Below are positions 1-13,123 of a DNA stretch of 64,000 bases, one piece after another; the first letter of the stretch is position 1, and every line of letters starts with the position of its first letter. A model generated the notes under the pieces. It saw only the letters and a program-made list of their open reading frames with translations, made no database searches and was not told the origin of the DNA. The stretch comes from Nephromyces sp. MM_2019 (taxonomy: Eukaryota > Apicomplexa > Aconoidasida > Nephromycida). A program made the position numbers and the translations under genes. The stretch is taken from NCBI GenBank assembly GCA_015657535.1, contig JADHZB010001489.1, forward strand, positions 39,781 through 103,780, written 5' to 3'.

Positions 1-215
1 GGAGAGGGCAGTTGCTAGATTTGAGGTGGATGCACTTGCATTGAAGAGCAAAATAAAGCTGCCGAATACAGAAGTTGTTAGCTTCAAGGCACATCCCTCC
101 ACATTTTGCAACACAAGGTAAATAAGCCGTCGAATACGGTAGTCGCTAGACTTGAGGTAAATCGCTTAACATTGAGGAGGTAAATCTACTGAATACGGTA
201 GTTGCAAGTTTCCTT
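1..215. repeat. Degenerate tandem repeat, unit about 60-68 bp
   Basis: Four diverged copies can be aligned on the anchor GTTGCTAG (variants GTTGTTAG, GTCGCTAG, GTTGCAAG) at about 12, 74, 142 and 201. The first and third copies match best: the anchor is followed by TTGAGGT and, further on, a CATTGA block. The array may continue to the left of the window. A 39-codon open frame at 2-118 ends in a possible donor (ACAAG|gtaaat), so this could be a decayed coding repeat, but nothing supports a gene. Confidence 0.5.
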
Positions 216-3200
216 GTCAATATCATTTCGCACTACATTTTTGCTCTGAAGTTTCATTCCAAACAAGAAACAATGGAAAAAAACATATTTGTCGTTGCTA
301 GCTTTCGCGTATAGAAAAAAAGTAATTTTAAAATAAAAGAAACCAATTATTATAAGAGATTTTTTTGATTTTGACAGCAAATATAAAGAAAAAATATTCA
401 AAATACATATCAATTTTCTAGAGTAAATATGCTAAAATTAATTGATACATCTTCTAGTATATATCAATTTTTTGATCGTAAAAATATCATTTTCTTCAAA
501 AAAAAAGTTTAAACATTAAAGATATTGAAAACAACCTTTTTTCAAAAGAATAGAAAAAAATTTATTTGGGGTACAACAAATGATATTTTGGCTGGTCATT
601 AACTAAAAAGATTTTATATTATTAAAATAATGATAATGATATCATATTGTAGGCCTTAGTACCTTTTCTTGATTGGCCATATGATGATATTCTGAACAGT
701 TTATATCAAATTTCAATGCATTAAGCTATCAAAAATATACCTTTTGGTGCATTTTCGTTGTTCTTTTCCGATAATACTGGAAGTAGTGCCACTGATACAG
801 CAGCAACAGCAAAGGCTGCCGCTGTTTAATATTACATTGCGCGATTCCTTTTCAGTACTTTAAAAAAAGGGTGCAGTCCATGCTAGGGTTCTTGAAGGTA
901 CTTGAAGCGGCTATAATAGCGTGACATGGTTTCCGTATAAAACTGCAGCTGCCAAACTGCCATCATAGAATGATCCTAAATATATATATACTGGAGCCAT
1001 CGCATACCGGTATCACCAAGGGCTACAAATACCCTGTGCATGTATGCTAGAAAACAGAGAAAGCAAAAGCATTTCTAAAACAAGTTTTAAATAACTATTG
1101 AGTGCAAATTTAAGTTTCAGGACAAAAAATTTTTCTTTGGTATATTTTTAGAAACAAATTTAGTTACTGTAAACGTGTTTTAAATGGATTTTCAATAATA
1201 TTTTTGAGGGCAGATAACCTTTTTAGCGTTTTTAATGCTATTCTTCCAATGTATTTTTAAGAGAGAGAATGTAAAGTAGAACCTGCAGGTGGGGGAAAAG
1301 ATCATGTTCAAGATACTTGCTGCTTTTTCGAGGGAGAAACTGCAGTTGCAGCCTATTGGATTCTTAAACAACAGGTCTAGTAAGTTCAGATTCTGTCTTC
1401 CAAAGAGCAAGGTATTGACAAGGTTAAATGGTAATCAAGATGGTTTTCAGTTTTCGAGCTAACAAGTGAGGATTAGCCTAGGTTCTATGCAAGCTTTAGA
1501 GCTTGCTTATGATGCATAGCCTAGGTTACATGTAAGCGTTGGAGCTAGCTTCTGATGATCACTGTACGTTCTGTGTAAGTTTTATAACGAAGCATTGCAA
1601 TTTTAGCTTGCCAGCACGAAATATTTACGAAATTTAATCAAATTCAAACGAAAAGGATGCAAAGGCGTAACCACAGTATAGTGTGCTGCAAATTTTATTT
1701 GCAGCGCTCGAGATTATCCTTCACATACTATGGTACAAGCCTAAACTAGTAACGGAGATTCTTTAAATAATTAATGAATGTAAAAGTAAACTTGTTGAGT
1801 CTTTGCAGCTCTGCTGGTGATGTATCCATACTGTTTGCTTCTCCAAATGCTTTTTGATAGATATATCCACAACTCTAGCTTAACAAATCCTTTTAAGCAG
1901 CTCATAATAGTATTCTAGGGAATGATGTAGTGCCATAGCTCGGAGGCTATTCAAATGCTCCGCTGAAACGGACGTGGGAATTCAAAGGAAAAAAATTCTA
2001 TTGCCAGCATGATAAAATTAAGTGATTTTCTTGAAAGTTGTTGTGAAGATCTTTAAAGATGATTACCCGTAGAAAATATAATCTAGTCGAGATATGGATT
2101 ATGGTCGTTGATTTTGCTACAACATTCAATGAGACAGCATTTCATCTTAAGGCCTAGGGTACTTTTTAGGTAGAAAAAGTAGCTTTATTTTGCATGAAAA
2201 GACTGCGCAACATGAATCGCTCCTCCCATAATAAATTTGCAGAGTTTGATGTCCAAAGATTAAATCCTTTTCCTGCGACCTAAACCAATGTATCCGCTTC
2301 AAAATTTTAATTTAAGGATAGCACAAAAGTACAGGCATTCACCTCAGACACTAAAAATAGAAGACTATAAAATTGATTGGTTTAACTTGAAGCGTTTATT
2401 TTTATATAATCAATTATTCGCCTTCTGAATTTGAAGTTAAGGATAGAATAAAAGCATAAGAATTCACAGGCTTGTATATGGGCGTTTTAGAGTGGCCTTG
2501 CATCAGGGAAATTCCGCATAGTTTTGCGTAAAAACCTCTTTCTGTAGGCATGATAAACAGGATTTTTGATACTTAGTCCTGATTTATGCGCGATATAATG
2601 TAAGCAAGGAGAGATTATAGCTTTAGAAACGGTTAGCAAATCAACAATGAAATGATACTGCCTTTCGAAATTAATAATTCGCAGATAATTCTTAGGTTAA
2701 CGCACTGGTTATTGGGTTCACCCATTATTACAGCTTTAGCGGCTAGAGCTCGGCATGAAAAGGATAAACCCTTAGTGAGGCGCACGTAGCTTGTGTGAGC
2801 GTAGTCCTCGTGGGTTAGTACATCTTTCTAGATTAAAGTAGGATTTTTTTTAAATTTCGTCTACAAAAGAAATTTTCCGCTTTTGAGGTTAACTATAAAT
2901 CCAGAGCGTTTGGTGCTTTGGTGTTGGTAGCTTGTACTTTAAAATTGTCATATTCTTGATTATTTTGTGAAGTGGTTTAACCCCCCCGGTATTTTAGCTA
3001 CCGGAACTTTGCTGTCTAGAAAGAGTGTTGGAGTCACATGTACGTGTTAGGTGCCTATGATAAGTTCGCGAAAACGTCAATTGTCTAGCAAGGCACATTG
3101 CTGTTTCAGACATGGCTGTGTCCTACCGAGATGTCTGTAATACTGTGCCCGTAGCTTGCCCAGAAACATAAAAAAGTAGGAGATTATCATTGCTTATGTT

Positions 3201-3904
3201 TTTCTTCATTCTGACCGACTGAAGATCCTCGAAACTATTCCATTTTCCTTGGCAATACTGCTTAGCAACGCTTCTTTCTGTCCTTGCCAGTGCTTGCAAG
3301 AAAAAAATACCACATTCTTTGATTTCATTCTTCGCAAAATTCGCATAAAGTTTTTGTTTGCCATGCAATATTTTTTGCCGGTAAAAATTATGCCTGTTAC
3401 TTCTGAAAATAATACATAACGATCTATATAATTCTTCGGTGCTACGCATAAATTGTTTTTTAGCCCGGACAGTGCGATTGTTCTGGATATACTAGAGGTA
3501 AGCCCATTAACGAGATAATATTTTTAACGCAGCAAAGTATGAAAGCATAACCCTCGCACGAGTCCATGAAAACAGCAAATTTTTGGAAACAAGTTTCTGC
3601 TGTATAACCTATAATTCATAGGCAGATCCAAGCGATCACCTGTATGTCACGATTATGAAAGATGCCTTCCAAGAGAAAGTTCCTGCATAACTAGCAGCTA
3701 GAGCGGAGTTGCTGAAAAGATTACTTTTAATGATACCCCGCACCGCGCAAATAATTGCGCTAAAGCCGGAATCCAGAATACAGTCCAACGAAGAAAAAAT
3801 ATTCCAGGGAAGGCCATCATATCATCGAATAGTAATGGGAAAGTTCAGGAGAACTTGAGAGTAATATATAGCGCGTATTTCTCTACATTCCAAAGTTATC
3901 TCTA
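216..3904. other. AT-rich stretch without a supportable gene
   Basis: Mostly A/T-rich DNA. At 1474-1590 there are two to three diverged copies of a 43-45 bp unit starting TAGCCTAGGTT (copies at 1474 and 1517, a weaker one near 1562). A 108-codon open frame on the minus strand (3123-3449) has an ordinary charged composition and a possible acceptor (attattttcag) about 45 bases inside its 5' end, but no partner exon was found and I do not recognise the protein. No RNA gene was seen. Confidence 0.4.
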
Positions 3905-6548
3905 ATGCCTTTGTGCTTTAAAGGCTCGTTTAAGAGAAGTCTTTGGTTCCCTTGCCTTCCGAGACGCGGCAGCAAGACTGTTGAGGCTAAAGAAACCGCT
4001 CTGGTGCCCTCGAAAATAGCAGAATACGAAAAAAACCAGAAGAGCATCGAAACGCGTAAGCAAGCAAATGGAGCAAATGCACTAGCTTCATACCAAATAG
4101 ATTCTAGTGGCACGTCGGTGGCAAAAGAAAAATTAGAAAGCTTACCTTCAAAGGCCCACTTAAAGAACAGTGGTGCTACCGCACTGTCCAAAATTAAATG
4201 GAAAGATGTTGACACCGCGCTGGCGGGAGCAGAAAATGATTCTCGCGCAATACTACAACGAACAACGGTACTCAAAGATGTTTTCAGCGCTAGGATGCAC
4301 TCAGAGTGTGCAATACTTGAGACTGTTGAAAGGTGTGCAAATTACATAAGCGCTCCATTACGACTTTAAAGGCGTTGGCATGCTTAATAAGATACAACTT
4401 ATTATTTTATTAAATAGTAAAGCAGTTAACTCATTTCGTGAAGGTCGCCTCTCTAAATTCTGAGTTATATTATTCCTTACTTTAGTCTTCCGTTATGCAT
4501 GATATGTAGAGCTCATATTTTTAACCTTCCAAAAATACTCTATAGCCCTGTTTAAAGGTGAAAGTGATATTCTCTTTTGTTTGAGGATGAAAAAACACTA
4601 TATTAATTAACGCTAGTTATATGATAGGATAGGAAATTCGTCCCACACATGAGCTATTTACCTACTCCATCATTTGCAAAGGCACGATAAGTGCTCAAAC
4701 TTTCCATGAGAAAATATATGCTGAAGTTCTTGCTGAGATTTCCACAATGTGGAATTGAAGCTTTCTGTATAGTAAACAGGAAAAGCTCAATCCGGTTAAA
4801 ATATTTCCAGCGGAAAAAGCTAGAGGTTTAACGTATGATTGGACCAAGTAACAAAACTTTGTCTCCATATTGAAATCACACTTTAGTTAGCACAGGTAGA
4901 TATGCGTAAACACTGCTAAGCATTAGCTAATTATGTATTTTCTTCTTATCCTTTAAATGCCTGAAATCCTATAATTTCAATATTTTAGCGTATAAGGGCT
5001 TACTTATTCGCACACATATTTTCCAATGCCCTGTTCATTGTTTTGCAGCTAAATTAAGTTGCGTAAAACCAAGAATTGTCGCGTCAGTAGGTAGTTAGTG
5101 GTTTGTGTTACTTTTTAGCTAGCAGCGGTAACTTCTTTATAATGGAAGCGCTATATATTTTCATGCAACTTTTACTTACATATTTTAAAGAGTAAACATC
5201 CAATAAATCAGATACAAGGTATAGCGCGTGCTGCTCCTCAGGGAAACTCAAAAAAAACTTTTTGAGTTGGAACTACAGGAAAAGGGGGCCAGCACATGTG
5301 AAAAAGAAGATGAAGTATCAGATGGAGAAGAAATTTTTTCAATGTCATGTGAAAATAGCTCACAATGGATAGACGCTTCGCAATTGCGCGGACCAACCGA
5401 TGCAATTTATCACGCTCTTGAAACTGCCGTGGATTTCGCTATAGGTAAGCTCGAAATGAGCAAAAAATTACATTGTGTGGTATAAAGATAGTTTCCTCAT
5501 TTTTTTATGGTAATCAATGGAGTAATAGCTACCAATATCCTTATGGGCGCCCCCCCATTGCTGTCATAGCAGAATAATCCCATAAATTTTTTACTTCAAA
5601 GCTTTAAATAATTACTAAGTGCGGCAAAAAAAAATTGCAGTCGTCTTGAAATAATGAAACGTGAGTGAAAATGCGCTGGCTAGCAAGAAATAGGAATAAA
5701 TATTTTATCTGGGGAGCATAACAGTCTATTATTAATTGCAGTGACACTTATACTACTCGTATCTTTTCTGCTCCAAAAGCCCATGATGGGCAGCATCAGA
5801 GTTGGAAAATAATGAACTTTGGTTGCACTCCACGCTTTACACCGAATATGAAAAATTTAACTTGTGGCCTTCGAATTATTTTTAATCGAGACAGGTGGCA
5901 AAGAGATTTATTGAGGCTATACCATTTTAGTATCCAAGTAATAAACCCCCCAAAAACCTTTACTTACAGAAAAACTTACAAATGGCAAAAACCTCCACTT
6001 AAATTCTTCACTTTTCAAGTTATGCTATATCCTTACAAATAGCAATACGTACTCAGATTTGTTTTCACTCAGCTGCACCGCTATTTTCGCGTGCTTTTGT
6101 GTATCACTAATGACAGTCACTGCTGAATATTCGCAAACTCTAATTCCATGACCTACTGTAATTTTAGCTCAGGTGCTAGGAATCGACTACCATCTTGAAG
6201 AAAGCACGAGAAACCAAATGTTATATTACATTGAAGCAGCTTCTGTGGAAGAAAGGTAGGCCACAATTTATAACGTAACAGAAAAAGTCTCAAAGATTAC
6301 TCTTCTGTTCAATTTTGCGTAGCATCTTGTTTTTTAAAGTTCATGAATAGCGCAGGATAAGAAGAAATGAAGCCAGCGTGACTCTAGAAAGAAGTTGCAT
6401 CATTTTTTCTAGCAAATTTTCAACTAATAAAAGTGACGATCGCACACCCATAACGCTGTTTCTTTTTTTTGCGTAATATTTGTAATCACCAATTTTTTTG
6501 TCCAGGGAGGATAATTCAGAAATGGCGGAGATTTGCTACTGCCTTTAA
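3905..6548 (+). CDS. Four-exon gene, unknown conserved-looking protein (253 aa)
   Basis: Not recognised. Exons are 3905-4332, 5242-5444, 6168-6255 and 6506-6548 (stop TAA). Donors are AAAG|gtgtgc, ATAG|gtaagc and AAAG|gtaggc; acceptors are ctcctcag, aattttag and ttgtccag. Phases 2, 1 and 2 match at all three junctions and the sum is 762 nt, exactly 254 codons. The product is hydrophilic and probably helical, with alternating charged and hydrophobic residues (QKKLFELELQEKG across exon 2), an acidic patch (EKEDEVSDGEE) and no signal peptide or membrane segment. The start is the first ATG of an open frame; an upstream exon is possible. Introns are 909, 723 and 250 nt and lack the GT repeats seen further right. 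Alternative: a coiled-coil subunit of some complex. The structure is fairly secure; the function is open. Confidence 0.62.
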
Positions 6549-9096
6549 TTTAACATTGGCTTGCAGCTGACATTATGGCTTTGTAGCTTGCCTCAGCTTA
6601 TGCAGGTCATTCCTACAAGCATCCTGCTTATCAACTCAGTAATGAGCTAACCATACCGTGGGCTAGTAAGGAAAGCAACATTCTTGTGTAGCAGGTGTAG
6701 ATAAGCTGTCTTATGCGTCTTGTCTATGGCGGCAGAAACTTCAAAGCTCCATGCCATGCTGCCTTACCCTTAGCACAAGACACTTCTCTAGCAACCACTG
6801 AGAATTTCACTGAATTTTCAGTTGATTACGTTTGTGCATGCAGGTAATGATTGAGATTTCGTGGAATTCTTTATAACTGTGGCCGACTGAACTTTTTTTA
6901 ATTCTAAAAATATCGCTTACCCGAACGCACAAAATTTAAGAACATGTAGAGTTATCCTTGCGTATTGCGAGCGTGCTTCGCTTCTTGACGTCTGAAAGAT
7001 TAACAACACAGAAGCATGGCTGCACCTTGAAGTACTTTATAGGTAAAGCACTTACTGTCTCAGGCTTCACAAATCTAGCGATTTCTCAGAAAAAAAGGGC
7101 TATTTTGAAAATTACAACTAGGATAATGAGATTATGTTTTTTTGCCAATCTGGCAGGCGTGTTGCCTATGACTACTTAGTGCCTGTGACTGTATTTTCTC
7201 AAGCATGAAGTGTTTAACTATCTCGCGCCTTCACTTTGTGTGAGTGCAATTTTGAGGGTATGACAGGATATTGCGGAACTCATTATTTCCTCGCATAAAA
7301 GTAACTTTCACGGCGTAAGCGTTTCAGTAATCACAAAAAATTGAGCGAGGGTTACCGGTACCCCTACGAGAAAAGATGGAAGATGGCGCAAATTACACGA
7401 TTTTTTGCAGCAATAATGCTAGTTTTGTGACGTGTAAGACAAAAGAATTTGCCTAGGTTATTTAGTAGACCAAAACATGGGATGAGACACAGATAAGATA
7501 TGAAAATTTTTTGCCTTCGTAGTAGGTCTATTCCTTGGGGTAAGACTCCTGGAGGCATACTTCGGGATGCTACAGAATGAGTGATAACATAACTTATCGT
7601 ACTAACGTTACGCGCATTTTCATTTCCAGAAATAGTATCTATATCACTACCTGCAATGCGGTTGATATATTTATGGACAGACTTTCAAAAACTACGCGAA
7701 CACAAGTTTAGCTACTGCCTAAGCTAAATGGGGTAGTATTACGTGTATTCACTGGGAAATATTTTAAAATTCGAGTACAAGATGGGATGCACTGCTTTTT
7801 TTATGCTTGTTTGCACATTTTTATTTAGGGAGCTACATCTGCAGCACAATTAGATACCTTCTGGCTTTCGATGCAAAAAGCTTCAAGATGATATATTAGC
7901 GGAGAATTTAATAATAAAACTAAGCTCGAAGAAAGCATGGAGAGCTTTCTCGTAATGATGACAGAGAGAGTTAAACCTGTTCTGAAATTTTTGCCACATC
8001 ATAATTGCAGCCAACTCTCTCTGCTGTCAATGTATCTACCTATAGATGCTATCATAAACAACATAGTGGAGAAATTCATAAAGCTGCCACTCCTTTGAAC
8101 AAGAGCGTTACACTTATAGAAAACCTGATTTCTCAGGATTAAATCAAGAAGCAGCATTGGCCATTAGCGTAGTGTGCTAACGGGTGATATAGCAGTGAAT
8201 ACTTTCCATTGGCCTGACAGCATTACACTCTAAGATACCATGTGTATGAAAGCTCCAGACTCGTTATGCAGACAACTGATAAACTGAACCGTAGGTGCTC
8301 TATGACTTTGAATACTCTAGAGGCTCGCTCGCGCAAGCACTAACTATACCAATCTCCACTGGAATGAATCGGTTTAATAAGCTCGAAAATCTGCTTCTAG
8401 TCAAAAATAAATTTCCGCTACACATATTTTATTTCCAGCAGTGCCGTGTTTTTCGTTGGCCCTTTACGTAACTCGTATTGGAAATAGAAGAAATCACCCC
8501 TAGATTTAGGTGTAATCTTCGGTGTACCTCCTCCTGCATTACACAATTTATCACCATAAGCAGTATAAGGAGAAATATTAACTTTAATTTTAGTTATCGT
8601 ATTCCACGTGACCGTACGACTGAATATGGCTGTAATTTCGTTGTGCCATTCACTAGTTTGATTGCTTACTCTAAGAAGCGGCTGCGTTATCCCCACGACT
8701 TAACATAGCATCGCTGATATACACTGAAGACCTTGTGTGTGCGGATACATCTGAAGATCTTGTGTGTTAAAACTTCGTATGTGTGCACACATCGAAGACC
8801 ATGTGTGTGTGCATGTACTGAAGACCTTATGTGCGTAGTTATGCTGAAGACTGTGTGTACATACGCTGAGAGCAGTGTCAAGAAATTGTGCGGACACGTG
8901 GCTGCTACGATCCATCACACATCAACCAGCTAGGAGAAGCACAAATCAGTGCTTTTCCGGGGCATAGGCGGTTGTGTTGAAGAGAAAGGACGCCTATCTT
9001 TTCGATTAATACTAGTAGTTTTATATACAGCGGTTTCCTTTTTTTTTCACAATTATAAGCTCGCTCTATAGCTGCAGAATTTTACCGTCACGCGTG
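6549..9096. other. Intergenic stretch with one coding-like minus-strand frame
   Basis: No gene can be built. The best signal is a minus-strand frame at 8418-8696 ending in a stop after LLEIKYV. Its composition (many T, K, N, alternating polar and hydrophobic residues) suggests a beta-rich domain, but it has no ATG, and an upstream exon would have to overlap the ERG28 promoter. It may be a gene fragment. The rest is AT-rich and featureless apart from the repeat at 8725-8875. Confidence 0.35.
8725..8875. repeat. Short minisatellite, unit about 26 bp (TGAAGACCTTGTGTGTG)
   Basis: Five copies start at about 8725, 8752, 8793, 8819 and 8845. Each has the core GAAGA(C/T)C followed by a GT-rich run; spacing is about 26 bp except one 41 bp step. 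This is the only GT-rich block in the left 26 kb. It sits about 220 bp upstream of the ERG28 start codon. Confidence 0.6.
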
Positions 9097-10988
9097 ATGG
9101 AGGCTTTTTTTCTTCGTTTGTGGCTAATTCTCTGTGGGATCTTGCGGGGGATATCTGTTGCAATGAGTTTGGGAAAACCGGAACTTTTGCGCCAAGGACT
9201 ATTTTCCAAGTCCCCACTCCTAGGTGGAAGCATTTCGTAGAATGTTTACGGTTTTACACGCATTTATCCATTATCTGCAATATTCAGTTAAGTGACTTAT
9301 CTTTGCCTACTGTATGCTGCACCATTTTATGTTTTATCCTTCCTCAGGTAATACATAATTTTGCTTACCTATAGTCTTAGCTGGAATTGGATGGTATATT
9401 CCGCTGTTTACATGTTTTTCGTGTAATTATTTTTTGTAGAGTTGCTGTTGCTACGACTGTGATGCAGGCTGTGATGTGTTAAGCTGGTTGATCTCTAACT
9501 TTTTCTCGCTTAGATTGTTTCTGATGTCTTTTCATGTATAAGCAAGTGTCTATTTTTGGCTGGAAAATACCATTTCTGCACAACTCCTTTTATTCGGAGC
9601 TTTGTTTTCCCCCTATTTTAGCGAACAGCCTGTACGTACGAACATTCTCAGCGTGGACAGCCCTATCTGGCATATTGTGCTTCGCCACTGCGTTTGATAT
9701 TTATAACATGTAAGTGCCGAATTTCCTCTAATCTTTGCTTTTTTTAAGTATGTTGATTTTTGTTTAGAATGGTATATTCTTTTATTTTTGCAAGCCAATA
9801 TCTGTTGCTTGGTGATACCGGCACGGGGGCTATGTGTTTGGAGACTTTTTATGACTCAGCGTACTAACACTTACCTAAGGTGTTTTATAACCATTTGATT
9901 TTGCTACGGTCAGTTTTAAGACGAGATTGAAGAATTTTCTTTCGTGTTGTGTTTAATTTATGGTTTGAAGTAAACTGGAATAAGGTTACACCAAGTCAGA
10001 AGTAAGGAAGGATAGAGGTAGCACGTGTAGGTTATTCACACACTAGCCACCATCTAGCGTGAAGTCAGCTTATCAAGATATTCTCCTTTTTCATCTTTTT
10101 TGTTGCACGAAATGGTCTTTCGATCATTGGAATGATGGTAATCTCATGCAACGCTGTTTGACACCGGTCTGCAACGGGAAATACTCTTATTACTTTGATT
10201 TTAATCGCTTCCAGTATGCCAGGCAGTCCTTTGCTGCTAGATATATGTGGTATGTGTAGTATTTTTTCAAATTTACTCCTTTTGGAAATCTTTGATACAG
10301 ATCCCTATTCGCTGTAACGATTTCTTCCTTTTTCATTGCGTTTTTTCACCTTGGCTTGGAGTACGTACACTTCAAAACTATTGGAAATAAAGGAATCATA
10401 TCTCCCGGAATCATCTCAGGTAAGGTGTTTATTTCTGATTTTTTTTGGAGGATAATTCAATGATGTTCGTAATTAAGTGTGGCATTCCGAAGGTTACCTA
10501 AATTCTGTATTAGGATGACGATTTTTTAAAGAGTTTATTACATTAAGAAAGAATGCTTGCTGGGGCTATGAGCTCCTGCATAGCAATGTATCAGTTCTGC
10601 ATACTTACAAATGCTACAAATCTGGCTAAGCAGTTTTCTGATTATTAGCACTTTGCTTTTTGCTTTGCTATAATAATTGTTGGGGTGGAAATGACATGAA
10701 ATATTTTGCCGTGGTAGAGGTTTTTTATAACAAGCTTTTTCATGGAATTAAAAAGGTATAACAAGTATTCGCTAGGCTTTCTGCAAGACTAGCATTGGGA
10801 ATTTCCCTAGCTTAGCTCTTGTTTTTGCTTAAGTTTTTGACCGGGAAAGAATCTATTTTTTGGTGCTTGATGCTTACGAGCGTTGTTGTAACCTATAACC
10901 GTTGTTTATGCCATCTTATATATTTTTGTTTGCAGCTGTATCCCTTTTATGGATGAGTGCATTTTTTGTTTCGGGCAAATTCAGCTGA
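9097..10988 (+). CDS. ERG28: ERG28-like ER membrane protein, 4 exons, 128 aa
   Basis: Homologue of ERG28, a small multi-pass ER protein that in yeast and animals scaffolds the sterol C-4 demethylation enzymes. Exons are 9097-9223, 9622-9709, 10301-10419 and 10936-10988 (TGA). Phases 1, 2, 1 match and the total is 387 nt (129 codons). Residues about 47-92 carry the family core: VRTFSAW, a hydrophobic segment, FDIYN, then a second hydrophobic segment with the conserved His and Glu (FFHLGLEYV), equivalent to RTFGIWT, AIDIHN and ALGHFLSEL in the human protein, with no gaps across the exon 2/3 junction. The N-terminus is a hydrophobic helix (residues 4-22). Length fits the family (about 140-150). 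The exon 1 donor (CTAG|gtggaa) is weak but gives the only phase-compatible join; the other donors (gtaagt, gtaagg) are good. Introns are 398, 591 and 516 nt, T-rich, without GT arrays. Confidence 0.86.
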
Positions 10989-13123
10989 TGAAATCATGCC
11001 TATTTAGCCCGTTTTAGTAATACAGGAGTATGCTCTTCTGTCTTAGCATACTCGTTATAGCTTTAAAGTATTTTACTCTATCCTATGGCCTCATGGGTGA
11101 GTTCCCATTGGATGAGAAGTTCTTTGATATATCTGGGGCATCTAATTTTCAGCCCTTTCTTAGTGTGTTTATTCGCCCGACTTCCAATTTATGTTTTAGT
11201 CTTGTTTTTGTAGAGGCCATTAAGCTATTAATAATAATCTTGTTTATTCCTCATATTATTTCAAAGGATCTATAGTTCTGTTTACTCTCTTATTGTGTTA
11301 CACATATCTGCCAAAGCTATATATTTTGAGTCGAAAAAATGAGTGCGAAAGAAATTGCAGGCATTTATGAAACGTTCAGGATGTGAGTTTGTTTTTCTCC
11401 CTTCATTCCTTGCTTAGGTAATTCAGTATTACCACTTTTTTTTTCATTTCAGAAAGCACGAAACTGCCTAGCTTTCTCCATTCCTTTTAGCAAGTTTTTT
11501 AAGGTGCATTTATCGCCAGAATTTTTGCGTGGCTCGCCTGCAGAGTCTAAATGATAACTTATCGGACCTAAATAACCTTTGAAGGCGTATTATGCCACCT
11601 AGGACACCAACATAAGGGGGTAGTTGAGATTTATGACGATAAAAGTCAATACTTTATCAAGGGCTTCAGTAGTTAAACGTAGAGCGAAAGTACGCTTTCT
11701 GACAGGGACTATCTCATTCCCGAAAAATATGTCAAAGTTCACGAAATATTCGAATCTTCATGCTGGGGTGCCACTGAAAATTCAGTGGTGTTTGCATTTC
11801 TTGGAATACTAGAAGTTATTAGCCAGGAAAGTTTGTGTGAACCTAGGCAGCGCAGGCGTATCAAGAGTTCTACGCTCAATTAAATATGATAACACTATGA
11901 AGCAGTGTTAATTCGTTAAATATCAGCTTTTCTTTTGCGTTGAGTCTACGGGCAACAGCGAATAAGAAGACTTGTATGGCAGGTAGGGCATACTGCGTGC
12001 ACTTGTTGCTTGTTAGTATATAGCTAATGAACCGCCGCCAAAGGTTACGTGATTGTATCAACACGTTATGCATTTAAGCGTGGGGATGCTTGAAAGCGTC
12101 GTGAGTAAATTGAACTGCCATTTAGAAGAATTTCGAGCATTCTTGACGTAATCTGAATCCTGAGAAGGAGCTCCCGACCTAGCGTGCAGAGCTGCATCCC
12201 GATCATATTCGACGCTTGGAATTTCCTGCAGTCTGCACTCTTAATGGGCTCCAGATTCACGAAGTAGGGGAAGATACACGTTTGCAAGCACATACTATAT
12301 AATTCCATTGGTGGGAAATCGTCTTGCTTATTCACTCACTAGCATCGAATCTACAGCGACAATTTTACGTTACCACAATTATGAACTTCTAATACGTAGG
12401 TGTCATCCTACTTTCTCAAGATTCCCAAACGAAGCTTGCACCCAGGTTGCCCACAAGTTTCGTAACGCTGACATTTTCTAACGCTGGTGCAATAACGCGA
12501 GGTATCTAAGCTATCTTAGCATGGTCAGGTTGTCTAGATAATTCACTTGTATTACAACAGAGATGTTGGCCACATGGATTGACTGCTTTTAAAAATGACA
12601 GGTCATGAGTTGCACAATGGAACCACAAATCTTCGGTGCAGTATACGGGCCAACGTATCTTCAATAAAATCTTTTATTGGCGCTCGCTAACTAGGCTGTC
12701 ATGAGCATCGATGCACGAAATATAAAGTAGTTAATTATGTTCTAGCAAAAAAATGAGAGAAATCAAATTTTAATGCTGGTTGTCTGCAATATTTCTTGAG
12801 AGCAACGTCTCAAGATGGTTTTGCGATTTCATTGAAACTCAAATTAAAAAAATGAGATAGCAGCATCGTCATGAGCACTAGTGCACTCTAGACACAAGCC
12901 ATGACCTGCGCTATCTGTCGCTGTATACCTACAATAGCGCTTTCTTTTTATCGCCTAAAGTCCAGCCTAGTCGAGGATACGGGCTCCAAGTATAGGCATT
13001 ATCCTCTGAAAAGGTTGAAATTTCCTTTTCGATTACACCATGGTGGTATTGCTGGTAGCCTGAAAACAGCCGTGATGGGAGGTGGACACACCATTATGAG
13101 GTTATCTCGTGGCCGCAGAAAAG
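10989..13123. other. Stretch between ERG28 and the ApiAP2 gene
   Basis: No secure gene. An ATG at 11339 opens 14 codons (MSAKEIAGIYETF) ending at a perfect donor (gtgagt at 11383); candidate acceptors follow at about 11427 and 11452, but joined products stop within 5-45 codons, so this is at most a microprotein or a 5' exon. A 62-codon + frame at 11624-11812 and overlapping minus frames at 11876-12335 are unremarkable. The last few hundred bases probably hold the 3' UTR of the minus-strand ApiAP2 gene. Confidence 0.35.
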
